From the NCBI GenBank assembly GCA_963970005.1, contig CAXAMN010022862.1:1-64000 (forward strand): a stretch of 64,000 nt of DNA. Reading direction: 5' to 3'. Source of the DNA: Durusdinium trenchii. Lineage: Eukaryota > Sar > Dinophyceae > Suessiales > Symbiodiniaceae. The notes below the pieces were generated by a model, which was not told where the DNA came from, searched no databases, and worked only from the letters and a program-made list of their open reading frames with translations. The translations under genes and the position numbers were made by a program. Positions 38,950-49,879 of this stretch are shown here, piece by piece. The first letter of the stretch is position 1. Each line of letters starts with the position of its first letter.

Positions 38950-39521
38950 TGTTGAACCTGCTTGGCACGCGGCACATCAAACGGCAAGGCTTTCTGACCA
39001 AAAATAGGAGCACTTCTGCCTCCAAAGAAGGATGCTCTGCTGCGCCCAACTAAAGGAGGCGGACATAGTGCATGACCGTCCATTTTGCTATGTTGCTGGA
39101 CCTTTTTGATTGAAAATACTGCACCACATAATTTGCCGTGGGGCAAGTTTGAAGCTGATCCACGACAACTTGAACAGAACAGGCTGAAAGTATCAAAAAG
39201 TCCAATTCCCAACGGTGTCCAAGGCATAGGCTTGTTTAGAATGCGGAGTTTGCCAATTCATCTGAAAATCTGTGCAACCGGACACCCAAATGAAGAAGTC
39301 ATTGAATTGGATGAAGCAAGCGTGGCGTCCCGAAACATAAAACCCTGTCAACACATCCCTCTCATCTGAACCAAACATTATCCCAACAACCTCAAAACAT
39401 TTAGCGATAAAACAAAACTTCACATTTAGAATTACAACATTGAACAAAAGCGCAACAAGCCTAAACCATCAGCCACCTCATTGAATAACTAGAAACAGAG
39501 TGATTTTTAGTACCAAAATTT

Positions 39522-39641
39522 CCCCAGCACCCCCCACACATAAAACATCAACAGCAAGGAAACACATTGAACATCAACAAAAGATCATAACAAGCAACAC
39601 ACCAACAAATCCTCCCCAGAACCCCCCTTGTACCATTTTTT
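39522..39641 (-). repeat. Right terminal inverted repeat
   Basis: Reverse complement of 25589-25711; shared blocks include taaaacatcaacagcaagg, cattgaacatcaacaaaa and gcaacacaccaacaaa. AT-rich sub-terminal DNA (39.3-39.5 kb) precedes it. Confidence 0.8.
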
Positions 39642-39715
39642 CCCCCAAGGCTTCAACCTCGTCTCTCTGCTTCTCCTCTCTCTGCAAGGCCTTGGTGACT
39701 CAGCCAACACTCCGT
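39642..39715 (-). CDS. Possible coiled-coil exon flanking the TIR element
   Basis: Minus strand VTKALQREEKQRDEVEALG reads up to the TIR, with pyrimidine-rich sequence and AG upstream. It has the same orientation and heptad character as the exons at 24.97-25.58 kb on the other side of the element. If real, the 14-kb element interrupts a coiled-coil host gene. Short and uncertain. Confidence 0.3.
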
Positions 39716-41053
39716 GAAACAAGACAGCAACAGGACCCGACCTTGCCGGCGAGGCGAAACGGGCGAGGGATCTTCTTTCCAAGCCCCGCATGCGTCTTCC
39801 GGCACCCTGGAGACCGACGCAGGATGGGCGGTGCACCGGTCGGTGGCACCGGTCGGACGCCGTGGACGATCGACGACCACGCGCCTCCTCCAGGCGATCC
39901 ACGCGCTGATGCTCGGCCCAGAGTTGTTGCTTCAGACCAGCCTGGCGCTGCTTCGGACGACCGGAGCGCTTCAGACTAGCGCTCGGAGCTGTAGGGGATG
40001 AATATTTGGAGCCTTGATAAAGGTTTCAGGCGATCACATAGGTCTGGTGCGCTTTTGTGAGTGCACCGTTTTGAAGGAATGGGTGACTCTTCTACATCTT
40101 CTGTCTCTTTTCGGCTTTCTTGATTTCAGGGCTGTCACATAGGGCTGGCAAGCTCAGTGACTGGTAGTGGTGTGGCTTGGCTCTCCGCAACAGCCTACCC
40201 GGTGTCCAAAACTATTGAACCATCCCCACGCCGCACGTTCACTCGCAGAAGGATGCCACGCGCTAGCCAGGAGTTTCGCCCTCTGGCTCCGCGCTCCGTT
40301 CTTGCCATCCAAGGCTTTGAAAGCTGATGCAGACCACAGCAAGTCGCCCCACGATGTTTTTAGGTTCACGATGTTTTCATGCACAGCAGAAGCACCAGAT
40401 TTAGGTTTGCGGCTCTGTGCATCACCCTGCAATCGGATCAAATCTTGGACAAATAGGTCGGGTGTCCTTCTTCCGAACCCCGACGAAACCTGCCTCATCC
40501 TGCTCCAGCGCCATCACCTTCTGAAAGGCCTGACCAAACATCCTCACTCCTCACATGAGCTCTGACCACCATTGTGGTTCCGAAAAAATATCGATCAGGT
40601 CCTATGAGCAACCAACTAGCGCATCAAGCACAGGTTGTTTTGAAAGAACCCCGTTGAATTCCTTTTGGCATTATCAAGGCCAAATAAACTAGCCCCCAAC
40701 CACAAGTGCAACCCACCTGTTTTTTTACATAGCCCTTTTCTTGCACATGGATGTTGATTTAAAGGGACAGTAGTAGGTTTCCAAATGTCTCTACGTTTGC
40801 TTAGTAGAATGCTTTGCTTAGCACAAAATGTGTACGTCGATATCTACGCTCTTTATATGCTTTACTCCCACACCAGGGTAGTCTCCCACACAGGATTGCA
40901 CCTGCATGCCTTTGGAGAGCCGCCGTGCTAGCTCTTTCCGCAAAGCGCTTTTGGCCTAGTTGGATGGTACCGCTGTAGTCAGGGTTGGCTCCCACCACTT
41001 GCTACTAATCCAGGAGCTCTGCGTGTGCGTGTGACAGGGAAAAAGATTACATT
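39716..41053. other. No supported gene
   Basis: Short open frames only, no motif or repeat recognised. Confidence 0.5.
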
Positions 41054-41153
41054 CCCTATAGATCCACATACCTTCTGAGAGGGTGATTGGAGACTATTTA
41101 TGTAGGTTTGGAGGGTCCAATTGCCTTCTGAGAAGGTATGTGGATCCATAGGG
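41054..41153. repeat. 100-bp foldback
   Basis: Arms 41054-41076 and 41131-41153 are reverse complements over 23 bp with one mismatch (ccctatagatccacatacc versus ggtatgtggatccataggg). An inner pair attgga/tccaat extends the fold. A MITE-like or hairpin element; no coding. Confidence 0.6.
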
Positions 41154-41177
41154 ACTGTCATCGACCATGAACTCTCA

Positions 41178-41232
41178 CGCCCTCACTCACTCACTCACTC
41201 ACTCAGTCACTCGCTCACTCTCTCTCTCTCGA
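41178..41232 (+). repeat. (ACTC)n/(TC)n microsatellite
   Basis: Runs of CACT/ACTC units followed by TCTCTC. Confidence 0.85.
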
Positions 41233-44200
41233 TGGACTGGAGATTCATAGACTACACGTCAGCGAGGATTACCTACCTGAACAAAAAAATCACCGCTTAG
41301 AATAAAAAAGCCTCTCAGCTTCGCGTTACTTCGGGTCGGTCACCGCCTTCATGGTGCCATACTCATGGCCGTTCAGATTATCTTCAAGAGGAATGGGAAT
41401 GAGAAGGTTCCCCTTTTCGGCCCCAGATTCACGGAATGGTCGGCAACCTTTTTACAGTCAAGCAACCCAGATGGGACAGTATCCTCGTAGAAAGATCTCG
41501 ATGATCCTTACAAGCACTATCCAAATCAACATGATCAATGCTGATTTACTCAACTTCGTCCAGCAGGCTTGTGAAGCGTCCGGTGTTCGTCGTATCCTCG
41601 CTTGACCACTTCGTTGGAGTGAGATTCTCCATCTGCTCCTAGCTGAACAAAACAGAACATTCAACGGAACGCATCATCCATGGTCTCTGTCCCAAACCTC
41701 TTTCGTCACTCTCTAAGCACCACCCACTCCAAGTCCGGCCGTTGCCTCTGCCTTCTTTGCTTGGCCTCAAGACATGCGCCGTTGCTGTTGATGGAAACAA
41801 ATCCAATCAAATCCAGGTAACACACGTGAAATGACGAACAACTCCACGCTTTCTTCAGTTTGGTGTGTCTTGGGAGGGCTCCCACTTTCGGCATCCTGCA
41901 CCTATTTCTGTACATGTACACTTGGGTTTGTACATCCCAGGTGGCAAAGGGTTTTCTCCATCAACAGTAGGAACCACTTGCAGCACCCCACCACTTGCAC
42001 ACGACGATGAAAGCAACCTGCTCCACAAAAATGGACGTGGAAACGCACAAGCCAGCACTGGCCATGAACGTAAAGGAAGTTCTTCCGTTCCATGTTCTTC
42101 TCACTCCTTTTGCCTTCGAACAAAACACATTCATTGATTGCAGCTTGCTGGGGGTTCCCTTCCCCTCAGACCTTGATTGTGTATACAGTCTGCAGTATAC
42201 AGTATACATCCACTGCTCCACACTCAAGCGAACCTCTAAGCTGTTCTTCTGCCGCCAGGTTGGTGCTGGCCTCACGGTCAAAACTGCGAAGCCTTCGTAG
42301 CTTGGCATCACCAAACTCTCAATGCTTCCCTCGCTAGCCCGCTTGTTTCCCTCGCTTGTTTTCCCACTTATCTCCCCTCTAGGTGGCTGTCATTCCTTGC
42401 CTGCCTCCTCCCTGGGGTGTGTTCAACGCAGTTCCTGGCTTGGTGCCTTATTCCTGCTGCTTTTGCTTGGTAGGCCATGCTGCACCAGGCAAAGGCCACT
42501 GCATCAAGGCCGCAGCCCCAGTTGGGTATTGCAAGACGGCTCGCTCCGTTGGTGGCCATGACAGAGCAACGTTCTTGAATCAGGCCCACTTGTTTGCCAT
42601 GGATGACAATCAGGAGGCATCCCAAACACTGCCCTCCATTAGCAACATTTCTTTCTTCGGCTGGTCCCTTCAAATCAATGCTTTGACAGTGAGCTCCCTT
42701 CAGTCTTGCTACGGGATGGGATTTGACTCAGTCACATCCAAAGAATGGAACGCCCTCAGATGTAAGGAAACCACCCTTTGTCACTGGGTGCGTACATGCT
42801 GAGTGGTATGATGAGGGTGAGCGCTGATCAATTTTTGAAGACCGGTTGATGTCCAAGCACCAAAGCTACTATCCAGCTGGGTCTGCAGCAGCCTTGACCA
42901 AGTGGCCTTTGCCTGGTGCAGCAGGCCTTGGAGAACGCCTTGCTCAACGCAATTGAGGTCATGCGGATGAGCGCTTGAGCTGACACCCAGCCGTTTCGAG
43001 CTGAGGCTGCATGACTTTCAAGGGCTTTTGGACTTTTGCTCCAGATGTTCCTTTCGAACAGAGTTAGACATTCCTTATGATGTGTCTGTGCAGGACATAG
43101 CCATCTTCTTGTCTCCCCACTTGTCTCCCAACACTGGCAACATCTCTGGCTGTCACCGCATGATGATTCCTTGCTGGTGCCTTCAAGTTGGATTGATTTC
43201 AGGGAATGTTCGCTGTTGAAAATTCATTGCAAGGCCCCGACGCCGCAACAGGTTCCAAAGGGAGGGTCATATCTTTGCAAAAGCTGAGAACCCAAACAGC
43301 AGAGTTGTTTGGGAACAAAGGCCGAGTAATCTCGATATAGAGCAACCTAAACAGCACATGTCGTTTCAAAGGAACAGAGTGCTCCTGTTAATCCCACAGG
43401 GCAATCATGTTGCTTGACTTGACCTTCTTGAAGGTCAATTGGGAAGCACACACCGTTAATCATCATGTGCAACTACACACTCGCGCAAGTTTTCACATGT
43501 GGTTTCGGACCCTGGCCCTACCACCCTGAACCACGGAGTGGGCCTCCTTCGGCAGCACCGCCGACTGCGAAGAGAGAAAAAGGTCCCGTCGGTTCAATAG
43601 GATGTGTCAATGGCGCAATGGCCCTGGACAGATTCTTCAGATAACCAGGGCCCTAAATCTGAAGCTGTCCAGGGAATGATCTCTGGTGACACCTGTCCTG
43701 GGTCGGAGCGATTCATGTTTCGTTTGGAGGGTTGTTTCGAGATCCATGATCCCAGGGCTGCACAACAATCCCAACCATAGTGAACCATCAACGGAGCAAA
43801 CCATCATTCCAAGAGTTTGTGGAAACAGTTTCAGGTGAAAACCTTTCAGCAGGCCTTTTTTTCCCCGATCTGTCGCAAGATCATCGTTAAACATGGCCAT
43901 GGTTTCGATTTGGTTCCACCTTTTCCTTTGCCCTCTCTGCCTCTCTCTGCCTCTCAGTTGCAATCTTCGCTAAAGAGTTCCGTGTTTTCGTTTCTTGCAA
44001 GCCACATTTACAAGACATTTACCTGGGGGTGTCCTTACAACACCCCCCTGTCGTCGGATGTGATACGCCGTCCCCTTCACCCCCTTCACGCCACCTGAGG
44101 AGCACCAATCGCATTCACCCCAAGCCTCGGCTCCGCCATAGGATTGTTTTTTGGCAGAAACTAGACGAGTGGCCCGAGGGCACTGTAGGAGATGACACAA

Positions 44201-44327
44201 GGTAACGACCATGCTGATGACGACCATGTTGATGATTGTGATATGATGATGCTGATGGTCACAATAGGGCTAAGGCCAAGTAGAAGTGACAGTCTCAAGA
44301 TATCCAACACTCTTGCCGTTGCATGGA
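41233..44327. other. No supported gene
   Basis: Unique-looking sequence. Short frames on both strands, no recognisable domain, exon border or repeat. Confidence 0.5.
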
Positions 44328-44475
44328 AACTCTTGTGGGACACCTTCGTTGGACATTTTTGTAGACAAACTTGTAGGACACTCATGTGACACTCTTGTGG
44401 ACACCACTGTGGGGCATTCTTGGGGGGACCCTTATGGGGCACTCTTGTGAGACACTTGTGGGGCACTCTTGTAAG
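44328..44475 (+). repeat. Degenerate short tandem repeat
   Basis: About nine loose units around ggggcactcttgtg, 14-18 bp each (for example tgggacaccttcgttgg, gtggacaccactgtgg, atggggcactcttgtg). Confidence 0.5.
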
Positions 44476-44770
44476 TCATTCTTTATGATGTGAGGACACT
44501 GCAGGGCGTTCACCAAGGCAGAAGATTGTTACCACAGCTTCGCACATCTGACACGCACCATCTCGCACAGGGTCGCGTTTAGTAAGCATCGGCCGGGCCA
44601 CCCCGCCGCCTTAAGAGAAGATTAGGTATCTAACTTGTAGTTGTGTAGGTGGGTCTTGCAGGTGTCCTCACCTGTATCTCAACACCTGTTTCTCAATATC
44701 TGTATCTGTATCTATCTAGGTGTGTTATAGCAGCTGCATCACCGGCATCTCTCTGTCTGCACATGTTTGC

Positions 44771-44790
44771 TGATGATGATGATGATGATG
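44771..44790 (+). repeat. (GAT)n at the 5' junction of the LINE
   Basis: Twenty bases of TGATGATGAT... directly before the first RT-like codons. The same repeat forms the 3' tail at 49965-50083. Confidence 0.8.
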
Positions 44791-45068
44791 CCCTTCGACC
44801 AATTGCTTTGCAGACACCTCTCTCGAAGACCATCATGTCCATGTTTGTTCACGAAGCCAAAAAACACACTCTTCGTGCTCTTACATGGTTTCCTCAATTA
44901 GCCTATTTGCCTGGGAGAGGCACATGGGAAGCCATCTCACGTGTCCAAGCTCACGCCAGGGCAGTACAAGCACTTCACCACAAATGGCGATATGAGGCTG
45001 GCAAAGTACAGGTGCCAGGGGAGAAAAACCCCTGGTCTTTGGTGGATGTCAATTATTTCTTGACATGA
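44791..45068 (+). pseudogene. LINE RT, N-terminal motifs
   Basis: LRPIALQTPLSKTIMSMF then LTWFPQLAYLPGRGTWEAIS, equivalent to RT motifs 1-2 of LINEs (RPI-x-L; Q-x-x-FR/PGRGT). Sense continues into the frame that starts at 45065, where VDVNYFL meets DMTGAFDAMPR, so a 1-2-base shift lies at ~45060. Confidence 0.7.
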
Positions 45069-46393
45069 CGGGCGCCTTTGATGCAATGCCCAGGGAACAC
45101 CTGCAAGAGGCCTTTGATCTTCTTGGTCTTCCCCAAGATCTCTCAGCTCTACTGTTGAGCTGGCACACAGAAACCTCCTACATTGTTCAATGGAAAGGGC
45201 TTTCTGCAGAACAACCCACTCATAGAGGTGTGAGACAAGGCTGTAGAGGCGCACCCTTCTTTTGGGCATGCTCCATAGCACTGGCACTCGATCGTGTGGC
45301 GGCGGAAACCTCTATCAACTGGATGAGGGAATGCTGCACCTTTTATGCCGATGACGGGCATGCCTGCTTCATATTTCATGATTTTGCTGAACTTCACTTC
45401 GGGTTGGTTTGTTTTGGGAAGCTGATCACCATTTTGGAACAGCTGGGCATGACCGTGAATATGCACAAGTCAGCCGTTGTTGTCCGCTGGGGTGGTACAA
45501 AACACCAACAAGCGCGGAAGCTTTACGTGAAAAGGAAGCTGGAACATCAAGCACTCCGCATTCCGAAAGATGATGGAACTTTTCATGAAATTCCAATCAA
45601 AGAGAAGCACGAATATCTTGGTATTCAGATGGGATATTTTAATTTTCAGCGTGACACGATGAAGGCCAGACTTCAAGCAAGCAAACTTCGATTCAAACAA
45701 ATGCACCGTTGGTTTTCCAAGAACTCTATGCACGCGGCTCAGAAGGTGGCTCTATGGCAAACATGCATTCTTCCCATTGGGATCTATGGACTGGATGCAA
45801 CCGGAGTTGACAGCACCAGCATTCCAATTTTTTCCAAGGCCATGACCACCATGGTGAGACAAGCAGCAGGAGATCACTCATTTCAGACTCACAAGTCACA
45901 TCACGCCTTTTTTCTGGAGCACCACCTGCAACACCCGGTTGCTGTGCTGCGGGGGCGGATGGCCTCTCAACTTCACCGACACGAGGCCAGATTTGTTCAC
46001 CTTCATGAGATGGATGTTCTTCACACCCTGGACTTGGATTCCCTTCGATGCTCGATCAATCTTGTTGACACATGGCTGCAGGAACTCAGCACATCCGAAC
46101 CGGGCAATTCTCTTCCACTGGCAGAGGCAGGACTGGAATGTTACACCTGCGGGCTTACGTTTCGGCACTACTACACGCTCAAAAGACATGAAACATTCTC
46201 GCATGGAATCATTCACACCACTGGTCCTCCACTGGATATTGGTAGAGACTCTATCGATGGCAGACCAACCTGCAGACATTGTGGAGAACATTTCATTAGC
46301 TGGCAGAACTTTCGACATCACATTTCATCGTTCGCCTGTAACAACTTTGATCCATCCAAGGCACCTCCGGACCCGGCTGCTGGAATACTATGA
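45065..46393 (+). CDS. LINE reverse transcriptase, catalytic part
   Basis: MTGAFDAMPR (motif A; the catalytic Asp precedes Met in the joined reading), HRGVRQGCRGAPFFWACSIA (motif B), CTFYADDGHACF (motif C, catalytic DD), and LGMTVNMHKSAVVV (motif D/E). KHEYLGIQMGY follows as the thumb start. The last ~80 codons hold the first zinc finger (CYTCGLTFRHYYTLKRHETF, then CRHCGEHFISWQNFRHH). Copies LINE RNA into the target by target-primed reverse transcription. Frame ends at 46393 after a shift. Confidence 0.9.
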   Translation: MTGAFDAMPREHLQEAFDLLGLPQDLSALLLSWHTETSYIVQWKGLSAEQPTHRGVRQGCRGAPFFWACSIALALDRVAAETSINWMRECCTFYADDGHACFIFHDFAELHFGLVCFGKLITILEQLGMTVNMHKSAVVVRWGGTKHQQARKLYVKRKLEHQALRIPKDDGTFHEIPIKEKHEYLGIQMGYFNFQRDTMKARLQASKLRFKQMHRWFSKNSMHAAQKVALWQTCILPIGIYGLDATGVDSTSIPIFSKAMTTMVRQAAGDHSFQTHKSHHAFFLEHHLQHPVAVLRGRMASQLHRHEARFVHLHEMDVLHTLDLDSLRCSINLVDTWLQELSTSEPGNSLPLAEAGLECYTCGLTFRHYYTLKRHETFSHGIIHTTGPPLDIGRDSIDGRPTCRHCGEHFISWQNFRHHISSFACNNFDPSKAPPDPAAGIL

Positions 46394-47885
46394 TGGAGGA
46401 GACCTTGAACCACTTGTACAAGATCGTCCGCTGTGCTATTTTCTCTCTCAGCGCTGCATACTTTGTGGATTCTGGTCCTCGAGGCTTCAGCAAATGTCTG
46501 CTCACATGGGGAGAGATCATGGGGACATCTATGCACTCATGGGCGACGTCCTTCCCAATGTGGTGAGAGCTCGTACCTCCTCTCCTTGTGAACTCTGTGA
46601 ACAAGAATTTAGGAGCAGGACACACACGTGTCCAGTGAAGAAGCAGCTGGGCCTTGCTTTGGCCTATAGGAAGCACCGGGAGAAGTTTCCGACGAGTCCT
46701 CCTCCAGTGCCACAACCTCCTCAACGGATGGAAGCCCAATTCACATGTGGACTTTGTCCACGGAAGTTTGTGACAGCAGCAGGGCTTCAACAGCATCAGG
46801 CCATGGACCACACCCACTCAACGACAACCAGGACCTTTGTTGCTGGCCGAGATCAGGTACCAGGGCAGACTCAATGTGCACATTGTCAATCCAAGTTTCT
46901 GAGTGTGGCTGCTCTACGGCACCACATTGATGGAGGCCACTGCTCAGTTCCACCTGTCGATGATCCGCCTCTCCTGTGGCATCATCCGCTGGTTATCTCC
47001 GGACTTCATGGCGGGACCTTTGACCACCTCATGGCCTACAAGTCCCTGATTCGAAGACTTGGTTATATCTGTGGACTTTGTGGACATCAGTCAGGGAGCT
47101 CAGTTTCATTGCTGAAACACCTGGGGAACCAGCACAATGAGCACTGGCCTCAAGCAACCACCTATGCGGAATGGCTTCAAACGGACAGTGCATTGCGGAA
47201 TCTGGGGCGCTCATGCCTCAGGCCACCAACGACAGCACATGTCTGCACAGTCTTCACGCAGCTGGCCCTCTTTGTCCATCATGACTTGACCAGGCTACAA
47301 GGAGGCAGTGACGATCTTATCATGTCCTATGCTCTTTGGCTTGATCTTCAAGTTCTGAGCCCCACCATCTCACTCTCCTTTCCTGACCTGGACAGCAAAC
47401 TTGCCACTGGCCTCTTTGCAGAGCTCATTGAGGATGACACTCTTTGCACAGCCCTTAGCACATGGTGTTGTTTGTGCGGGAGGCAAATTGATCCACGTGA
47501 CATGCTCCAACACCTGTGGCATCAACATGCCAAACACGCCAACAGGGGCAGTCTGTTTTACAAGTACCTCACCATGTATCAAGTGAAGCGACAAACCTGC
47601 TCCATATGCAAGCGTCACCCCACCGCAGCTCAGTGCCCGATACTCCTGCAACTGGCCTCCTTGCTTGCCATCCTTCACCATGGACATTTAAACAGGGCAA
47701 GTCTCCGAGATGTGGGGTGCACTGAACCAGTGGGTCAAGATGGAGGTCGACGAGAAGAAGCAGAGTGCCAAGAGGCCCCGATCCACCACGTCGAATGGAG
47801 GGAAGAGCCAGGGCAAAGGAAAAGGAAGAAAAGGCCAGGTGAAGAACCAGATCATCAATGGCGAGTCCACACCCAACACAAATAA
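46394..47885 (+). CDS. LINE zinc-finger array
   Basis: The frame opens upstream at 45939, but sense starts near 46390 (YYDGGDLEPLVQDRPLCYFL). C2H2-like units: CILCGFWSSRLQQMSAHMGR, CELCEQEFRSRTHTC, CGLCPRKFVTAAGLQQHQAM, CAHCQSKFLSVAALRHHIDG, CGLCGHQSGSSVSLLKHLGN, CCLCGRQIDPRDMLQHLWHQ and a final CSICKRHPTAAQC. With the two fingers in the preceding frame, this makes an array of eight or nine. LINE fingers usually bind target DNA or the element RNA. Past ~47.68 kb the reading is out of register. Confidence 0.75.
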
Positions 47886-48594
47886 CCTGCTGCAGGTTCT
47901 GAGCAGGCTAGTGCTAAGGCGCGAAGACACCCTCCAGTGTCTGGCCACGGAGACGGACTTCTTCGTTTTTTTGAGCGCGGGCCCAGGGTCCGTCCTACCT
48001 TGCATGATGACTCAGACAACAACATGGCATCAGACACCTCAAAGCGAGAGGACACATCCTTTGAGGATCCTGGTTCTGAAATCACTGCTGGAAGAACTGG
48101 TGAAGAGGACACAGAAACTTCAGTCCACGGCCTCCTCAGATCCCTTGATCCAGACATTGCAACGCCTGGGATTCCTGAAGATCGACCTGGAGAACGAGAA
48201 CACCTACATCTTCCCCAGGATGAAATGGGATCATCAGAAGCAGGCGATGGAAGCCCAAGAGGATGCTCCTCTCACAGTTCAGCAGGCCCTGCACACCCTT
48301 GCAAGGATGCTCACTCTCCTGCAACAGGAGGACCTGATCAAACGATTTGGGGCACTTCGTCCGGCCCAACAGATTCAGAAAGTCATGACCACGGACACCG
48401 ACAAGCCCTCCGCAGTGATTCCATGGCGGGTCACCTTGGCCTTGACCAACACACACTCCACCGAGATGAGGGGGCTATGGCACCAGCTCAGCCACTCCGG
48501 GCTTTGGCAACTAATCTTGGGCAGGATGAGACCCGCGACCATGCACAGAACACCTCTGGCTCAACACCTGGGAAAATTGCTTGGGGACCTTTGA
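47710..48594 (+). CDS. LINE linker between fingers and USP-like domain
   Basis: MWGALNQWVKMEVDEKKQSA followed by a basic KSQGKGKGRKGQ stretch, then helical sequence (LLQVLSRLVLRREDTLQCLA, LQRLGFLKIDLENENTYIFP). Frame overlaps its neighbours at both ends. The sense leaves this frame near 48570, where the USP-like frame takes over. The frame 47937-48590 that overlaps it is probably a shadow, although it is also open. Confidence 0.5.
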   Translation: MWGALNQWVKMEVDEKKQSAKRPRSTTSNGGKSQGKGKGRKGQVKNQIINGESTPNTNNLLQVLSRLVLRREDTLQCLATETDFFVFLSAGPGSVLPCMMTQTTTWHQTPQSERTHPLRILVLKSLLEELVKRTQKLQSTASSDPLIQTLQRLGFLKIDLENENTYIFPRMKWDHQKQAMEAQEDAPLTVQQALHTLARMLTLLQQEDLIKRFGALRPAQQIQKVMTTDTDKPSAVIPWRVTLALTNTHSTEMRGLWHQLSHSGLWQLILGRMRPATMHRTPLAQHLGKLLGDL

Positions 48595-49879
48595 TCAAGG
48601 TTGATCTTGCACCACTGAGGCCACTGACGAATCCGGCATCAGCTTGCTACATGAACTCGGTGGTCACGGGATTGGTGTGGAGTGCTCAATGGGCAGGCGG
48701 CTTGAGTGAGGACCACTGGTCCAACTTTCCGAGGGTCTTTGAGACCATTGCAGATGTGTCACCAGAGGGAGAACCACTTCTATTGTGGGCTGATGAGCAA
48801 TGGACCACCTTTCTTTCCACGTGGCCGGAACCTTTTAGACAACATGATGTCATTGATTTTGCACATCACCTTCTCCAACAGCTGAACCCCAACTTTCTCA
48901 GTTGTTGTTGGGAATCCCGGCTGGAACAGGATGGGGAAATCCGTGTGGTGGATCAAAGCGCCCTGGGGTGCCCTTTGCACCTATACATCTGCAGTGAGCA
49001 AAAGAATGCACTGCTGCCAACCGACCTGCAAGGATTGATCTCAAACTGGAGCCTGGCGTCCTTTGGTCTCCATGGGTTGACTGAACCTGCAGATGTCACA
49101 TGCCTTCACATCGATCGCTTCGACTCGAGGGGCAAGAAAAATCGAACCAGACTCAGCTGGGACTCTAAGGTGTGGATGCCTTTCTTCTACAACACCAAGC
49201 TTGGCATCGACCACATTCCCTTTGTGGTCACGGCAGTATCCTATCATCTGGGCTCGGAGCCCACATGTGGACACTATTGCACGGCGGTTCTGGAGGGTGG
49301 CTTCTGGTGGGTCTTCGACGACGGCCCCAAGCCGGAGAAGTTCGACCGGATCCCAACAGTGGTTCAGGAGAACTGCTGTCTCCTATGGCTCAACTGCATG
49401 CCGCATGGGGGTGCAGAACCAGTCTCCAAGCTGACGGAGGAATCACCTATTCTCTCTGAGGAGGAGAAGCTTGAGCACATCATTCATGACCCCTCCATCA
49501 ATGACGACTGGCACCACAAATGGCTTCAGGCCATTGACGGGCTCGATGCTGACATCCTTGTGGACCACCCGGGTCTATGCCATCGGCTGGTGACGCAAAG
49601 CTGGCCTCGTGACATGAATGCACATCTTGAAGTGGCACATCGAGAACTATGGGAAGCATCCCAACCGATGGCCGAGAAGTGTGGAGCTGCCTTCAGCGCG
49701 AAAGCTCATCCTACTCGGTGGTGCGCTTGCCAGCCCTACTACACCACTGAGCTGACTGAGGACCACCCGTGTCCATGCCTTCGCCAATTTGGCATTTTGC
49801 ACATAGCTCTGCGCCGAAGCCAGCCAGCTCAAGCCAGAACAAATCTGGCTCGCTTGCTTGACATGACCTTCAGCTGAAG
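48590..49879 (+). CDS. USP-type (peptidase C19) deubiquitinase-like domain of the LINE
   Basis: PASACYMNSVVTGLV is a USP Cys box (Cys codon 48645-48647). After ~205 residues, VVTAVSYHLGSEPTCGHYCT then AVLEGGFWWVFDDG is the His box (His codon 49272-49274) with the Asp of the triad in FDDG. The spacing and order fit a complete, compact C19 domain. The tail after it has Cys-rich sequence (CACQPYYTTELTEDHPCPCL). USPs remove ubiquitin from proteins; in an element this could protect the RT from degradation or alter host silencing. Stop just after 49877. Domain call is strong by motif; activity inferred. Confidence 0.75.

Larger units (their letters stand above)
36590..39230 (-). mobile_element. DIRS-like tyrosine-recombinase retroelement fragment
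   Basis: Same-strand pieces run, in element order, as a KYTKPSA-type segment (38749-38949), an RNase-H-like segment (38360-38752), a helical region (37516-38445) and a tyrosine recombinase (36906-37547). This matches the RNase H then YR order of DIRS-type elements. RT is not seen, so the copy is 5'-truncated. Composition switches from AT-rich to ~50% GC near 36.57 kb and back near 39.3 kb, so it probably inserted into the viral-type element. Exact ends are not visible. Confidence 0.55.
25589..39641. mobile_element. TIR-bounded Polinton-like-virus/Maverick-type element with nested insertions
   Basis: Inverted repeats of ~120 bp bound 14.05 kb. The AT-rich parts (25.7-28.1 and 35.1-36.6 kb) carry a retroviral-type integrase, a GIY-YIG nuclease, a C5 methyltransferase, a coiled-coil protein and a zinc-ribbon protein. 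This gene set is found in Polinton-like viruses, virophages and Maverick elements of protists. Removing the 6.9-kb LTR retrotransposon and the ~2.7-kb DIRS-like piece leaves about 4.4 kb, far short of a full 14-25-kb element. Capsid, packaging ATPase and polymerase genes are not seen. Flanks show at most a weak CCCC duplication. The link between these TIRs and the viral genes is inferred from position. Confidence 0.6.

Noticed and set aside
39585..39902. 105-codon minus-strand Arg-rich frame beside the right TIR
   Set aside because: Runs through the TIR in a frame unrelated to the coiled-coil reading; no motifs.
47937..48590. First half of the long frame that ends in the USP-like domain
   Set aside because: Low-complexity and overlapped by the better frame 47710-48594; sense in this register begins only near 48590.
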